DNA from: Amorphophallus konjac
Taxonomy: Eukaryota; Streptophyta; Magnoliopsida; Alismatales; Araceae
Length of the DNA stretch: 64,000 bases
NCBI GenBank assembly: GCA_022559845.1
Contig: CM040121.1
Coordinates: 348,786,243-348,850,242, forward strand
Direction of reading: 5' to 3'
Positions 46,764 through 58,840 of the stretch are shown here, piece by piece; the first letter of the stretch is position 1, and the number at the start of each line of letters is the position of its first letter. The notes under the pieces were generated by a model. The model was not told the DNA's origin. It saw only the letters and a program-made list of their open reading frames with translations, and searched no databases. A program made the translations under genes and the position numbers.

Positions 46764-48611
46764 TTACCAACCATGCTCATTTTGATTTGGGTACCCAAGC
46801 AAGCTTGGGTCCCTTCACGTTAGCGTTCCCAAGTGCCTCATAATATCTACTGAAAAATAATTCATCATCATATTTCATGAGTTGGCATATGTACATGGCA
46901 TGCCCTATTTTCCTACAATAAAAACATGTGGGTCTTCTCCTACCAAATTTTCTTCTTTTATTTTCATTTCTGAAGGTTGAGGGGAATTTGGAATTAACAG
47001 TTTACTTTTCGAAGTGTGTGTGTGAACATTCTCCTTGATGAAATGATTTCTTTGCTGCATAATGAACATGATTCTTGTTGCTATGCATTACTCTTTGATT
47101 CTTTTCAACTTGTTTTCCTTTTTCTCTCACTACCTTTTCATTCTCATTTTTCAATTTTTCAATTTCAATGACTAAGCTCTCATTCTTCACTTTCAAGTTT
47201 TCTTTCTCTTTTTCACATTCACTCATTTGAACATGCGATTTTTCAAGTTCTATGTTTAAGCGGTCATGCTTTTCTTGGATTTCATCTTTCAGCTTAAATG
47301 CATTCTTCTTCTCTATGTCCAAGCATGTTATTTCCTCTTCAAACAAAGCTAGCTTGGTTTCCAAAGCATCATTTCCATTTTTCAGACTTTTGATTTGTAT
47401 TTCAAGCAAATTACATTTTCCACATGAATCAGATGAGTGTACAATTTCATGAATCTATTTCTTTAAAGTCCTATTCTCATTTTTCATTCTTCTGTACTTC
47501 TCATCTAATTCTTCATAAGTAAATTCCCACTGTTCATTTGAAAGGGACTCAGTGTCAGAAATTACCTTTTCGTTGTCCCTGTTGGCCATCAAGCACATCA
47601 TCTTCACGAGTTCTTCAATATCCTGCTCCTCATCATCGGTCGTGGGATCATCCTCATCCTTGTCGCTCCATGTCACCTTCATGGCCTTCGGCTTCTTGCC
47701 TTTGACGACCTTTCCCTTTTTCTTTTGGAGCTCAGGGCATTCTCCTCACATGTGCCCCGCATTCTTACATTCATAGCAAATGATTTCGGCGGCCTTGGAT
47801 GGTTCATTTCTTCGTCTTGGCTGCCTCTTCCCTTTCCTGAACTTCCCGCCAAATCTTCTTCTTTGGTGCAAGAATTGTCTTACCTTTCTTGTTAGCATAG
47901 CAACCTCTTCATCGTTGGTGGTTCCCAACGATTCCTCTTGGCTCGAGATACTCTCCGGGAGTGCTTTCAAGGCGATTGGCCTTTTCTTCTTCAGATCCTC
48001 TTCTGTCCTTTTGATCACATTGATCTCATAGGTCATTAATGACCCTATGAGTGCATCCACGGTGAGCGTTGTCAAATCCTTGGAGTCTTCTATCACGATC
48101 ACCTTGGTGACAGTGACCTCAACACCTTCCGTACCAAATCCTTGTTGGTAAACTCTCTTCCGAATGACTTTAGTCAGTTGGTGATCTCCATGAGTCGCGC
48201 GAACATCTGGGAGATATCTTCTTCATCTTTCATTCTAAATAGCTCGTAGTCACGGGTCAACATATTCGCCTTTGTCTCCTTGACTTCTGTGGTGCCTTCA
48301 TAGATAAGCTTGAGCTTATCTCACATTTCCTTTGCACTACTGCACATGGAGACACGAGCATACTCGTTAGGGTGAATAGCACACTGAATTATATTTAAAG
48401 CATTAAAATTCACAGTGGCTTTCTTGATAGCATCATCATCCCACATATCCTCATCGGAGTTTACAGCATACAGACCATTTCTAATAACAGTCCATATTTC
48501 ATGACTTTGTGCTCTAAGAAATACGGTCATCCTATTCTTCCAGGATGGGTAGTTACTTCCAACGAAGAAGGGTGGCCGTTGAATAGAATGCCCGTTGAGG
48601 TTGTTGGCCAT
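46764..48611 (-). pseudogene. N6 gag with two zinc knuckles and a coiled coil (broken)
   Basis: ATG at 48611, only about 50 bases past the primer site: MANNLNGHSIQRPPFFVG, then YPSWKNRMTVFL, a copia gag start. First zinc knuckle CYECKNAGHM near 47750, interrupted by a TGA inside the knuckle. A heptad-rich coiled coil of more than 130 residues runs from about 47680 to 47050 (LEIQIKSLKNGNDALETKL). Second knuckle CFYCRKIGHAMYIC near 46900. Stops also at about 48312, 47455, 47002 and just above 46763. Double knuckle plus coiled coil is a Sirevirus gag trait. Confidence 0.88.
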
Positions 48612-48661
48612 TCCTAACAGATCACTCTAAAATCGCTAGGTTTTCTAAAAAGCAGAGCCGA

Positions 48662-48674
48662 GGCTCTGATACCA
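48662..48674 (-). promoter_or_regulatory. Primer binding site of N6
   Basis: Minus-strand TGGTATCAGAGCC, two bases after the 5' LTR end. Confidence 0.93.
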
Positions 48675-48676
48675 AT

Positions 48677-50741
48677 TGTTGGCCCGGTTAGGAGGTAATT
48701 GAGAGGGGGGTGAATTGATTGCCCACCATTTCTCACAAATATTAAAAGCAACCCACACAAGCCACAGATATGAGAATAAATCTAAGACAGAGGCTTGATT
48801 ACTAGAACTGAAAATAGATCAAGCAAGCTCTCACAACTCCCCAGCACACAGATGTACTCACTTGGACAACAATATTCAGACGGACAGTTGAGAACACTCA
48901 CGCCTCACCGTCTCACACTCGTATAGTGAGCGGAAAAATAGATATCAACCAACACCAACCAAGCAAACCACGGCACGGTATTTTTAGGTGGTTCGGACGC
49001 ACAGTGCCGTCCTACGTCCACCCCTCTCACCTCGAGAGGATTTCACTATCAACGCTGCGCGACGGCAGTAACCACACACACGGGATCGACGGCCCACACA
49101 CGTGGGTTCTCGCACGATGACGAGACACCCCACACACACACTCGGAGTAAGCTCCGAAATAGTCAAGATATGAAAGTATAATGGAAAATACAAGCCCAGT
49201 TCAGAGAATAACAATCTATGCACAAAATGACTAAGAGAATGATTAACAAGATGGATCTTCCCCTAATCATTCAACCAAAACGGAGATAAATGAAGGGTGC
49301 TTGAGAGTGAAGACACATGAGAGAGAAGAATGGCCCCCTTTGTCGAAAATCGCCAAAGCCATGAGATGGAGGAGAGTAGGGACGGCTTCCTTCCAGCTTC
49401 AAGGTTTGGGTCGAGTGAAGCAAGCTTGGCTACAGGGTTCTTCCTCCAAGAGCAGCACCGTTCCTCTCCTTCTTCCTGCAAGAACAAGATGAATACATTA
49501 GAAGCTCAAGAGATGATTTCTGATCGAATGAAGGGCTGCACTATATACAAGAGGATTTGATCCCCAAAATGACATAAAAGCCCACTCCAAACCCTATTAA
49601 AACAACATACAAGACATAAGGGATGCCCTAAGGTCATTAGGGTCATCAACCATGCCAAATGGATCCAAGCCCAATGGGTTTGAAGGAGATCCGGAAAACC
49701 CGCAAGAACGTTCAGAAAAAGTGTCGACCCATGGGGTCAACTCTTTTTCCTAAAAGTTCTGCCAGAACGTTTATATAAGCAAAACCGAGTCACGAGTGTC
49801 GACCCATGGGGTCGACACTTCTTACGAAGTGTTCTGACCTGTGAAAAAGAACATAACATTCGTGATGAAAAGTGTCGACTCACGAGGTCGACACTTTTTC
49901 ACAAACATTCTGTTTTCACAGAATTGAACATACTTACCTGAAAGTGTCGACCTTCACGGTCGACACTTTTTCACGAGAGTTCTGCCTTAGCAAAATAGTA
50001 GAAACCTGGTGAAAGTGTCGACCCCGTAGGTCGACACTTTCTGCCAGCGTCCTATATTTCAATGCAAGGCAGAGACTCCTCAAATAAGGGTCGACCCCTG
50101 AGGTCGGCACTTTTACTGACAGTAGTAAAACTTCAGTAAATGCAATTGAAACCTCCATAAATCATAAACATGTATCACAATCGATCAAAGGTGTTATACA
50201 ACTCAGGTTCACATGATTAAGCATGAATTTCACCCAGATCTTTCCATTCACACTAAGATCCAAAAAGGTCATGTGTTGATACCTTGGCCTTGAGGGTTGG
50301 AATTAAGAAATTTCACAATTAACCTGCATTCAATTTGCCAGTCAACTCATCATCTCAATATATCAACTGAAACTTTCTCAATCATCACATAGTAAATTCC
50401 ACATTCAAAGCATCCATTCATTTTTGACAGTTCAAATGACTTTTTCACACATGTGGCTTCATTCACTAGACAAATGTCCAGTGTTTGAGTCCGATCAACA
50501 TTTGCTCACTCAACATTCAACAAACAATTGGGTTGATTCAAATCAACCTATATCAAACTTGAAGTTCAACATTGAACATTAAGCCAATTCCACATTTCAT
50601 CATTCAACACACAAGTTGATCAATCAACCAAAGTTTCATTTAAACCCATCATTCATCAAATCTGTATTCATGCAAATTCATTGAACCCGAAATCATGACA
50701 TATCATTCAGAATCTTCGTCAAAACAGTCCGGGGCACAACA
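48677..50741 (-). repeat. 5' LTR of N6
   Basis: 2,065 bases, ends TGTTGGCCC / GCACAACA on the + strand. Near-identical to the 3' LTR; a few palindrome arms differ. Confidence 0.93.
49716..50115. repeat. Six GTGTCGAC palindromes in N6 5' LTR
   Basis: Counterpart of 41034-41435 with the same spacing. Differences fall in arms and loops, such as TCAACTC near 49740 and GGTCGGCAC near 50105. Confidence 0.85.
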
Positions 50742-51120
50742 AGGGTATTGCCTCCGGATAGTTTCTTCAGATTCCCAAGTAGCTTCCTCGATCCCACGTC
50801 GGCTCCACTGAACCTTGACCATCAATATAGACCAGTTCCTGAGTTGCTGTAGCTTCCTGTCCAAAATCTTAATGGGTTTCTCTTCATAAGTCAAATCTTC
50901 ATCCAATTCTAGATCCGCATGTTGAATGATGTGCGCGGGGTCATAAACATACTTTCGCAGCATAGATACATGGAAAATATTATGTACTCTAGATAACTGA
51001 GGTGGCAAAGCCAACCTGTGGGCAACTTCTCCAACTCTCTCCAGAATCTTAAACGGGCCAATGAATCTCGGACTTAGCTTGTCACGAATGCTAAACCTTC
51101 GAACTCCTCTAATAGGCGAA
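50742..51120 (-). pseudogene. N4 integrase C-terminus and chromodomain-like end (fragment)
   Basis: Open on the minus strand from 51120 to the N6 edge. Residues include [39 protein letters not shown] and [23 protein letters not shown], the Tekay integrase end, very like N2 6680-7010. It is cut on the upstream side by N7 at 51121 and on the downstream side by N6, which inserted about four codons before the stop. No stop lies inside the visible part. Confidence 0.92.
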
Positions 51121-51681
51121 TGACGCGGATGGCGTCGGGGGAAGGATCGACGGCAACTCCGGAATCACGAATGGGACTAGATAGGTTGCTACCTCGCGCA
51201 GCTCGACCTCATGCCGGACGGTCCCACACCGGGCGACACACTCAAACTCACAAAGAGAAAGAGGGAAGGGAAGTTAGAAGGGGCCAAGGCACCAACTTGA
51301 TTACAAAACTTAAGCTTTCATTCATATCATATGTAACACCGTTAGCCCCCTATTTATAGGGAAGGCCATAACACACATACCTTCACACTTTCACTTATTG
51401 TGTTTATACCCTAGTCTAATAAGACAAAACCCACCCACCCACTTTTGACTTTGTGGGTTTAAAATATAATATTTTGACTCAATAAAAATAAAATACTTTG
51501 GTGGTTAAAATACAAATACACCATAGTAAAATACACACAATACATACATACATACGTACGGATATGTACTCAGGATGTCGAGTCTTCAAGCGAGTCTCCG
51601 AGTCATAAGCTCAGAGCAGTCGGGGCAGTGTGGCGTCGGCTCTGAGTAGTGGGCCCGGTAGTGGACCCGGTGTCCCCACCA
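51121..51681 (-). repeat. 3' LTR of N7
   Basis: 561 bases, much shorter than the LTRs of N3, N8 or N9. A CTATTTATAGGG TATA-like box is near 51348. The end at 51681 is placed from similarity of the polypurine region to N3 and N9; the 51120/51121 junction is where N4 integrase stops. The pol frame runs about 26 codons into this LTR. Confidence 0.7.
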
Positions 51682-51718
51682 ACCCTCCCGGGGCGGGAGG
51701 AACTCGACTTCGTCGAGT
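51682..51718 (-). promoter_or_regulatory. Hairpin and polypurine-tract region of N7
   Basis: Arms ACTCGAC (51702-51708) and GTCGAGT (51712-51718), loop TTC on the + strand, next to a CTCCCGGGGCGGGAGG stretch adjoining the LTR. In N7 this lies inside the end of the pol frame (Ser-rich tail), so DNA and protein constraints overlap. Confidence 0.7.
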
Positions 51719-53229
51719 AAGGGGGGACACTGCTCTGGTAGTGCTCTAGCAGATCTGGATTGAGGCGCTGGAGATCTTCCCGGCTGATCCAGGAATCATC
51801 AGAAGGTGGACGGTCCCGCCAGCGGACAAGGTAGCGCTGGTACACACGGCTCTGTGTAGTTGTCACCTGCTCATCCAGTATCCTCTCAATTTACTCGCGC
51901 GGTGCTCTCGAGGCTGTAGGACGCACAGGGGTGGGCTCACTCGCAATGGGAGGAGAAGGCTCGAAAGGGTCACTAGGAATCGCTATGGGTTCCTTGTAGG
52001 CCACTAGGTCTGCCACATTAAAGGTCGAGCTAATCCCATATTCGGGAGGTAAGTCCACAACATAAGCATTGGAGCCAATCTTCCGCAGAATTAGGAATGG
52101 TCCATCACTGCGGGCTTGCAACTTTTTAACGGCTCCCGAGGGGAGTCATTCGGGTCGAACCCGTACCATAACCATGTCACCTTCTTGGAATTCATGGTGA
52201 CGCCTATGCGAATAAGTCATTTTTTTATAAGTCTCATTACTGAGGTTGATTTGCTTGCTAATCGACTCATGCAGACTCTTGACATGCTGTGCAAACTCCT
52301 CAACTGACTTGGACATTCTAGACTCGAGGGGAAGGGGAATGAGATCCACAGGTTTTCTAGGTTTGTATCCATGCATGACCTCAAATGGACTCATACCTAT
52401 GGACCGATTGACCGAACTATTGTATGCAAATTCGGCTCTAGACAAGAGAAGATCCCAAGTGCCAGAATGTTCCCCTACAAGACACCTCAAAAGGTTTCCT
52501 AAACTCCTATTGATGACCTCTGTTTGCCCATTGGTTTGTGGGTGATAGGCAGTGGAGAATTTGAGTTTTGTGCCAACTAAGCGCCAAAGTGTCCTCCAAA
52601 AGTAACTAGTGAACCGGACATCTCGGTCAGACACGATGGTTTGGGGGAGACCATGCAGACGCACGACTTCATCAAAGAATAAGTGGGCTACTCTAGATAC
52701 ATCAGATGTTTTGGAACATGCAATGAAGTGGGCCATCTTAGAGAACCTATCAATGACAACAAGGGTGGAATAATGTTTGTGAGCAGTGCGAGGTAAACCA
52801 AGGATAAAATTCATGCTCACATCAACCCATGGTCGATCAGAAACGGGGAGAGGAGTGTAGAGACCAGTGTTCTGTTTGACCTGTTTGGCCATTGTGCATG
52901 TCCTACACTGGGCTACAATCTTGGCCACATCTTTCTTCAGTCCAGGCCAATAGAAATGCTCCTCCACAGAATGGACGGTCTTGTTACGGTCAAAGTGACC
53001 AGCAAGACCTCCAGCATGCATTTCCCAAATAAGGAAGTCCCGAACAGAAGTCCTCGGGACACAGAGTTGCTGCCCTCGAAATAGAAAACGATCATGGAGT
53101 AGATAGTCAGAAAAGGTTGTCGAGGGTCCAACAGACAAAGCAGAGTTGGCAGGGCCAAAATCGGGACACTCTGCATAGAGTTCCTTCATGCGATCAAATC
53201 TGGTGACCTCTACCTGAACGGTGGAAAGA

Positions 53230-53234
53230 AGGGA
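53230..53234. repeat. Target site duplication of N8 (left copy)
   Basis: AGGGA here and at 55848-55852. The N7 pol frame continues across N8 without loss. Confidence 0.93.
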
Positions 53235-55847
53235 TGATGGGGGCATCCCTTGCCCCTCCACTTTTTTTTCGAAGCTCAAATGGATCGACGACATGAGTCA
53301 TTATGTTCTTCACATTTTTCTAAGTCTATCCATGTAATTTTCATATTTTCTTTGAGTCATAAACTATGTAATTTTCCCTTTATTTGAGTCATGTACCTAG
53401 GTTAGTGGGTTATCTACCTAAGTCTATGAGTCATTAGGTTGGTTTGAGTAGCCAAATGGGCCCAAAAGATGGGCTTGGCCCATGGGCGCCCGCCACGTGG
53501 ATAGGCTAGTCATTAGTTAGTTTGTTCAAGGTCATTTTAGTCCATGAAATTATGTGAGCCTATGAATAGGCCCCCACTCCTCTCATATGTAACAACCTTT
53601 TATGATCAATTTAAATCAAGTGAGTTTTAGTGTCTTATTGTAGTGGATTCTCCAAATCTCTCTCTCTCTCTCTCTAAGGGGTGGATTCCCCTCTCTCTTT
53701 CTCTCTCTCCAAGAGGAGGGGGTGCCCCCTTTCTCTCTCCTCCCCTCCATCTCTCTCCTCCACATCATAAACCCTTCCTCTGCCCTCATTACTCATCCTC
53801 CCAACTACCCCAACCCTCATTACTCCACCCCTAGTCCCAAGAGACCATCCACCAATCCATACTCCACCACCCAACCACCAACTACCCAATCCCCTTCCCT
53901 AAGCACCCTCTCATCTCCCAAGGGAGAATTTCCCACTCCCCAAGCACCCCTTCCCTTCCCCAACACAACCATTCCCATCCCCAAAGCCCCATTAACCACC
54001 CCATTAGTCAATTTTCAAACCTTGGAGAGAGAACTCTCCTTCCCTCTCCCCCACCCATCCCAAATTCGCAGCTTCTCTCTCACCCACTGAAAACACCCCA
54101 TTCCATCCCCCATTCTCCCCTTCCCACACCCTAGAACACCCCTCCCAGACCCCCTCACAGCTAGGGGTCACTCCCACACCCATCCACCCCATTTCCTCTC
54201 ACATATACCCCATTCCCCCTATCATCTTCAACCTGCAGTTCTCAATTCGAAGGCAGCAGAGCACCAGCAGATTGCAGCAGCGGCCACGGCATCATCGTGA
54301 GGCTTCAAGAGGCGTACCATATATTGTTGTAATCATCGTCGAAGCAGCTTCGCAATGGTGGTGGTTTCTTCCCCGTCTGAGTTCGTGACTGCCAAGGAGA
54401 GCTATTCTTCACCGACTGCGCAGGATAGGCCCGGTCAGCAACCTGAAGCCATTTGCAGAGGCTGCCACGACCAGCTAGGTTGAACGTTGGGCGCTATCTA
54501 TGGAGGGAGGAAACTACATCCAGTCCTATTTTAGTACCTGAAAGTAGAAGGCCAATCTCCCACCGGAGCATCCCGTTCCATCCATTCTCGTCGGGGTGCG
54601 CAGACTGCACCTGCCAATCCAGATTGGACCGACCTCTACTCAGAAGCTCTTAATTTTCTTCTCCGACCTCCGATTGCTGCTCCGTCAGTTTCTGCTCGAA
54701 GCTACTCCGACCACGGTCGCGTTGCCACCAGTCTTGCATCCAACGGAGTCCGGGAGCACCCGTGGAAGCTCTGTCAATCTTCCCCTATGATTCTGCATTA
54801 GTCAGGGGTCAGTTCGAACAGCCCTGTACTCTGAACCACAGCGACCGCTGAAGTTCACCAATCGGCGCCGAAATCGCATCACCTGTTCCCTGGTCTATCC
54901 CGGACATCTCAAAGTTGGTCCCGCCTCCGGCAACCTCCGTACAAGTCCGTGGCTGGCCCGACTCCGACGCTCTGTCCTGCAGTCCCAGACAGGGCAGAAC
55001 CGCGCGACTTGTGAAGACGAAGGCGCCGCACTTCGGTTCGACCTCCAGACGGCTACCAGCTCATACGGCCGGCTTCCACCCCGCCCCTAGGTGACTCAGC
55101 GTCAGTTCCGCCTTCCTGCAGCTCCGGGAGACGTCCTCCTCCACCCCAGCTTTCAGCTTCAGTCCCTGCAGGTCACTCTGGGAAGATTCGAGTTCGACGG
55201 CTTCTCCCCTCCCCTAGCTTGGCCGGCTGAAGGCCCCTCCCTACGTGGAGGTAGTTTTTGCTATATCAACTTAACCCCCACCCCGGGATCCCCCCCCCCC
55301 CTTGCAAGGGGTGTAGTTCATGTAATAATTCAAGTCACAGGTTTGAAGCTTCATCAACGCGGCGTGCGGGTGCATACCCTCGCCTCCCCACTCGCCCCCG
55401 TCTCCGGCCGGGGTCGCCGTCTTCACGCCGACTAGGTGTGCCTCGGTCCCCCTCTTGGCTGGTTTAAATTCCTTGCTTAGCATAGTATTATCGTTATTGC
55501 TTCGTCGGACGGAGAGTGAGAGCTCGGCCCATAATTGTCATTGATGTGAGTGATCACCGCGGGCGAGTTGTGAGTGATCCCCTACATCCCACACCCTTGG
55601 TGTGCTGGCCACCCGTGAGTTGGGCATCCCTGGCCCATTGGGGGTTCTCCCCAAGCTAGCCAACCATTGGAGCATCAAGGTCCCGCCTCGGACCCTCTCC
55701 ATCATCGCCGAGTCACCTACGGGCACTAGTGTGCGCCACGCGAGTTAGTTCGCTAGAGTAAGTCCGCCGCTCAAAGATACTTGCTTGCAATTGTAGGTCC
55801 AAGGGCATTTGGTCTTGTGACTATCACCCCAAGGTGGTGTCACATCA
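53235..55847 (+). mobile_element. N8: solo LTR related to the N3 LTR
   Basis: 2,613 bases, TGATGGGGGCATC start and GTGTCACATCA end, flanked by perfect AGGGA. No internal region is present, so it is the product of LTR-LTR recombination. Shares blocks with the N3 LTR: ATTTGAGTCATG region (53370-53400), GGGCTTGGCCCA (near 53470), pyrimidine-rich tract (53655-54240), CGGCTGAAGGCCCCTCC (near 55225) and GTGTCACATCA. A 12-13 base C run is at about 55290-55302. Open frames in it have no recognisable domain. Confidence 0.92.
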
Positions 55848-56792
55848 AGGGAGACCCTTCGACTCAAGGCGTCGGCCACCTTATTCTCTTTTCCAGCCTT
55901 ATGTTTTAGGACAAAAGTGAAAGATTGGCGGAATTCTACCCACCGACCGTGCCTAGGGTTTAAGCCCTTCTGAGAGCTAAGGAATTTCAAAGCCTCGTGG
56001 TCCGAGTATAAGACAAACTCTTATGGTAAGAGATAGTGTCTTCAGTATTTGAGGGCTTGGACCACGGCATAAAATTCTTTATCATAGGTGGAGTAACGAA
56101 GCTTTGCATCAGAAAGCTTCTCGCTGAAATAAGCCACGGGGTGGCTTTCCTGGCTGAGCACTCCTCCTATTCCTACGCCAATGCATCACAGGATATCTCG
56201 AAGACTTTGGAAAAGTTTGGCGGGCGGAGGACATGGGCTTTGGTCTTGAGCTCCTTTATGGCACGAAAAGCCTGGGAGGCGGCTTTGGTCCACTCAAAAT
56301 TCCCCTTACAGATACAATCCGTATTGGGTGCCATAATGGTGCTAAAACCCTGAATTAAGCGTATGTAGAAAGTGGCTAGCCCATGGAAGCTTCGAACGTC
56401 ATGGATATTCTGGGGCTCTGGCCAATCTACTAAGGCTTGGACCTTGGATTAGTCCACAGACACTCCTTGACTCGATACCACAAATCCAGTGAAGGTGACC
56501 CGGTCTGTCATGAATTCACATTTCTAGAGATTGGCGAACATGGTTTCTCTCCTCAAAGTCTCGCAGACTTCCCTCAAATGATGGATGTGGTCCTGAGGGT
56601 TGTGGCTATAGATGAGAATGTCGTCAAAGTAGACGACAACAAAGTGACCAATGAGGGGTCGAAGGATTTCCATCATAAGCCGCATGAATGTGATGGGGGC
56701 ATTGGATAGCCCAAACGGCATGACGAGCCACTCATACAGACCTTCTTTTATTTTGAAGATTGTCTTCCACTCATCCCCTGGTCGAATTCGGA
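55848..56792 (-). pseudogene. N7 RT C-terminal half and RNase H (broken)
   Basis: Begins at the N9 junction with RT residues continuing to [16 protein letters not shown] and the catalytic Y-F-D-D near 56630 ([12 protein letters not shown]). The RNase H end is at 55990-55860 ([20 protein letters not shown]). Stops lie near 56520, 56450 and in the KYWRHY-equivalent region near 56040. It joins integrase across N8. Confidence 0.88.
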
Positions 56793-56797
56793 CCTGG
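56793..56797. repeat. Target site duplication of N9 (left copy)
   Basis: CCTGG here and at 63094-63098. The N7 RT frame is split exactly at this site. Confidence 0.95.
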
Positions 56798-58803
56798 TGA
56801 TGCGGGACGGACCACGGACTCGACTCGAATTCGGAATACGATCCTTGGACTCTAGACGAGCTCGCAATTTTCCCTTAGCGAGGGAAACGTGGGACCGGGC
56901 ACGGTTAAGAAACCGGCCGTGAGTCACGGGTGTCGGCTTTCCGTGTAGACTCAGATCGAGTCACGGGACGGTAACACTCAAACTCACTCTCTCGCAGCGG
57001 TGATGAAATGATAACGAGCTAATAATCCTACACTCGCAGCGGCATTCAAAAGTATACGAATTGAGCAAAATGCGATAAGAGAGAGGTAGCGAGTTTACCT
57101 CCACGCTCCGGGCGTGGGGAAGATGTTCCCGGCCAGTTACGGTAACTCCCGATTAACAACAGTTAAAAACTTAATTACAACAGTAATTCTATTGCCCACT
57201 CCACGCAGGGAGGTAAAGGGCTACAGTGGGGCCCGGGAGGACCGACCCTGGGTTGACGGGCAGCAATCTGGAGGCGAACTCAGCACGAACTCGGCCTGCT
57301 GGTCCGACTCGGCACTATTGCAACTCGGTGATGCGCCAACTCGGTGGCTGACTCGGTGGACAGCAAACGATCCATTCCAAAGGAACGTCACCTTCCTGAT
57401 GTCTTCTGGAGGCACCGCTTGGCTGGGATGATGGCGGGATATCCCGGATTGACTCCCGGAAGGGGCGGCACCCGAAGTTGAATTTTGATATTTACTTTTG
57501 ATTTTCCCCCGAACTGAATTTTCGGACCTGCACACAGAACAGATCTGCAGGCCACAGCGGCGAAAATCACTACGCTCAGATCCGGAGGCCGATCGAGGCG
57601 TGGCTGGTATCGATGGAAAGAGCACTCAGGGATATACAACATAAGTGTTTTTCAGCTTCATCCACCATACGGATTGAAAATGAAAACCTCTGCAAGCTGA
57701 CTTTGTTTTCTGGCCCGGACTGACAGACACACAGGGCAGCAAACAATCTGCCTGAAACACACCCTTGACTGAGGGGTAAACGATTTTTGTAGACTCTAAG
57801 AAAATTATGGTGGAAGGGGATATACGTGGGGAACACTCAATAATTTTTTGGGATGTTCTAAAAATAGATAAGGGGGTGAAAAAAATAGAACAAGACGACT
57901 CTGTACTGTAGATCTGTAGAATGACAGATTGATAATGGTGGACTAGAAATTGCGGAAAAAATACCAAACGAACTCAGAATGAGGCATAAGATATATAGAT
58001 GGAAAGCTAACAAAGAGAGGAACAAGCTCTCAAAATTTCAGCTTGATCAGACAAACACACAGAAAGGTAGATCCATAGAGGTGGGGTTCTGTCTTAATTT
58101 GGACAGAACTTCGACGTAGCGGCGGTGGCGACGCGATGGCGGATCGATGGCGGCGGCGGCGGCGATGCTGAGCTTCACACTCAGGGAGGTGGTGGAGGAG
58201 AGGCTTCACACCTCTTAAATATGAGCTTTCACAGCTCTAGAAGGGGAGAGAGGGGCGCCCAAGGGCTAGAGCAACAAATGGCATTTCTTCTCATTAATTG
58301 CTAAGTAATTCAAAAATTACAAGGTATATATAGAAAGTGTAAAAAGACTTAAACTAACCTCAGATCTAATTTTTCGGAGGGGTAATTAAGGGACATCACA
58401 TTTTAGTCCAAACAAAATAAAAAAAGAAATCCTAATTAATTCTAAATGGGGGGGGGGGGGCGCCCCCTTGACCAAGGGGGGGTGGTAGGTGGAGGTGGGT
58501 GTAGAATGTTGACAATTTTCACCCTTTGTCCCCCATGTGTCAATTTGACTAGTCCAACCTTCTAGATGGCCACCTAGGATGGTTGACCAGTTCCACTTGG
58601 CCTAGGTGGACCAATGGGAAAGGGGTGAGGACCCCCTAGCTGGACCTACTATCATTTTGCACAAAAACCCACACAATCCAAGGGAATGACAATGTGGCTT
58701 ATCAAGCCTTATAATGGCGTACATACTTTCTCGAGGATATAAAAGCAAACTAAATGACATAAATGTAAAATGAAAAGTTAATGCTCGGCGTCGATTCCCA
58801 TCA
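56798..58803 (-). repeat. 3' LTR of N9
   Basis: Minus-strand ends TGATGGGAATCGACG and CGTCCCGCATCA. 58284-58803 is about 97 percent identical by eye to 62574-63093; the rest aligns only in patches with 60892-62573. A 13-base G run near 58447 differs in length from the other LTR. Confidence 0.9.
58325..58332 (-). promoter_or_regulatory. TATA box of N9 3' LTR
   Basis: TATATATA; the 5' LTR copy is 62618-62625. Transcription on the minus strand would start about 30 bases on, near 58295 and 62588. Confidence 0.6.
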
Positions 58804-58840
58804 ACTCTCCCCGGGTGGGAGGAACTCGACCCCGTCGAGT
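58804..58840 (-). promoter_or_regulatory. Hairpin and polypurine-tract region of N9
   Basis: Arms ACTCGAC (58824-58830) and GTCGAGT (58834-58840) with a CCC loop on the + strand. Minus-strand CCCACCCGGGGAGAGT lies next to the LTR. Confidence 0.72.

Larger units (their letters stand above)
39990..50741 (-). mobile_element. N6: Sirevirus-like Ty1/copia retrotransposon
   Basis: 10.75 kb, minus strand, LTRs of 2,074 and 2,065 bases with TGTTGTGCC / GGCCAACA ends (TGCTGG at the left end by one mutation). Copia order gag-protease-integrase-RT-RNase H. Two gag zinc knuckles separated by a long coiled coil, repeated polypurine-like motifs upstream of the 3' LTR and palindrome arrays in the LTR are Sirevirus traits (family knowledge). 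Interrupted by several stops, so not active. Confidence 0.92.
51603..53234 (-). pseudogene. N7 integrase and chromodomain (broken)
   Basis: Zinc-binding segment HAGGLAGHFDRNKT ... CRTCTMAK near 52880-53010. The first catalytic position reads SMNF, Asn in place of Asp; the second Asp (VSDRDVRF, near 52620) and the Glu (TNGQTEVINRSL, near 52520) are intact. A TGA near 52145 and a TAA near 51890 break the frame before and after the GPFLILRKIGSNAYVVDLP segment. The chromodomain (ILDEQVTTTQSRVYQRYLVRW, then DDSWISREDLQRLNPDLLEHY) ends in a Ser-rich tail that encodes the hairpin region. Confidence 0.9.
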
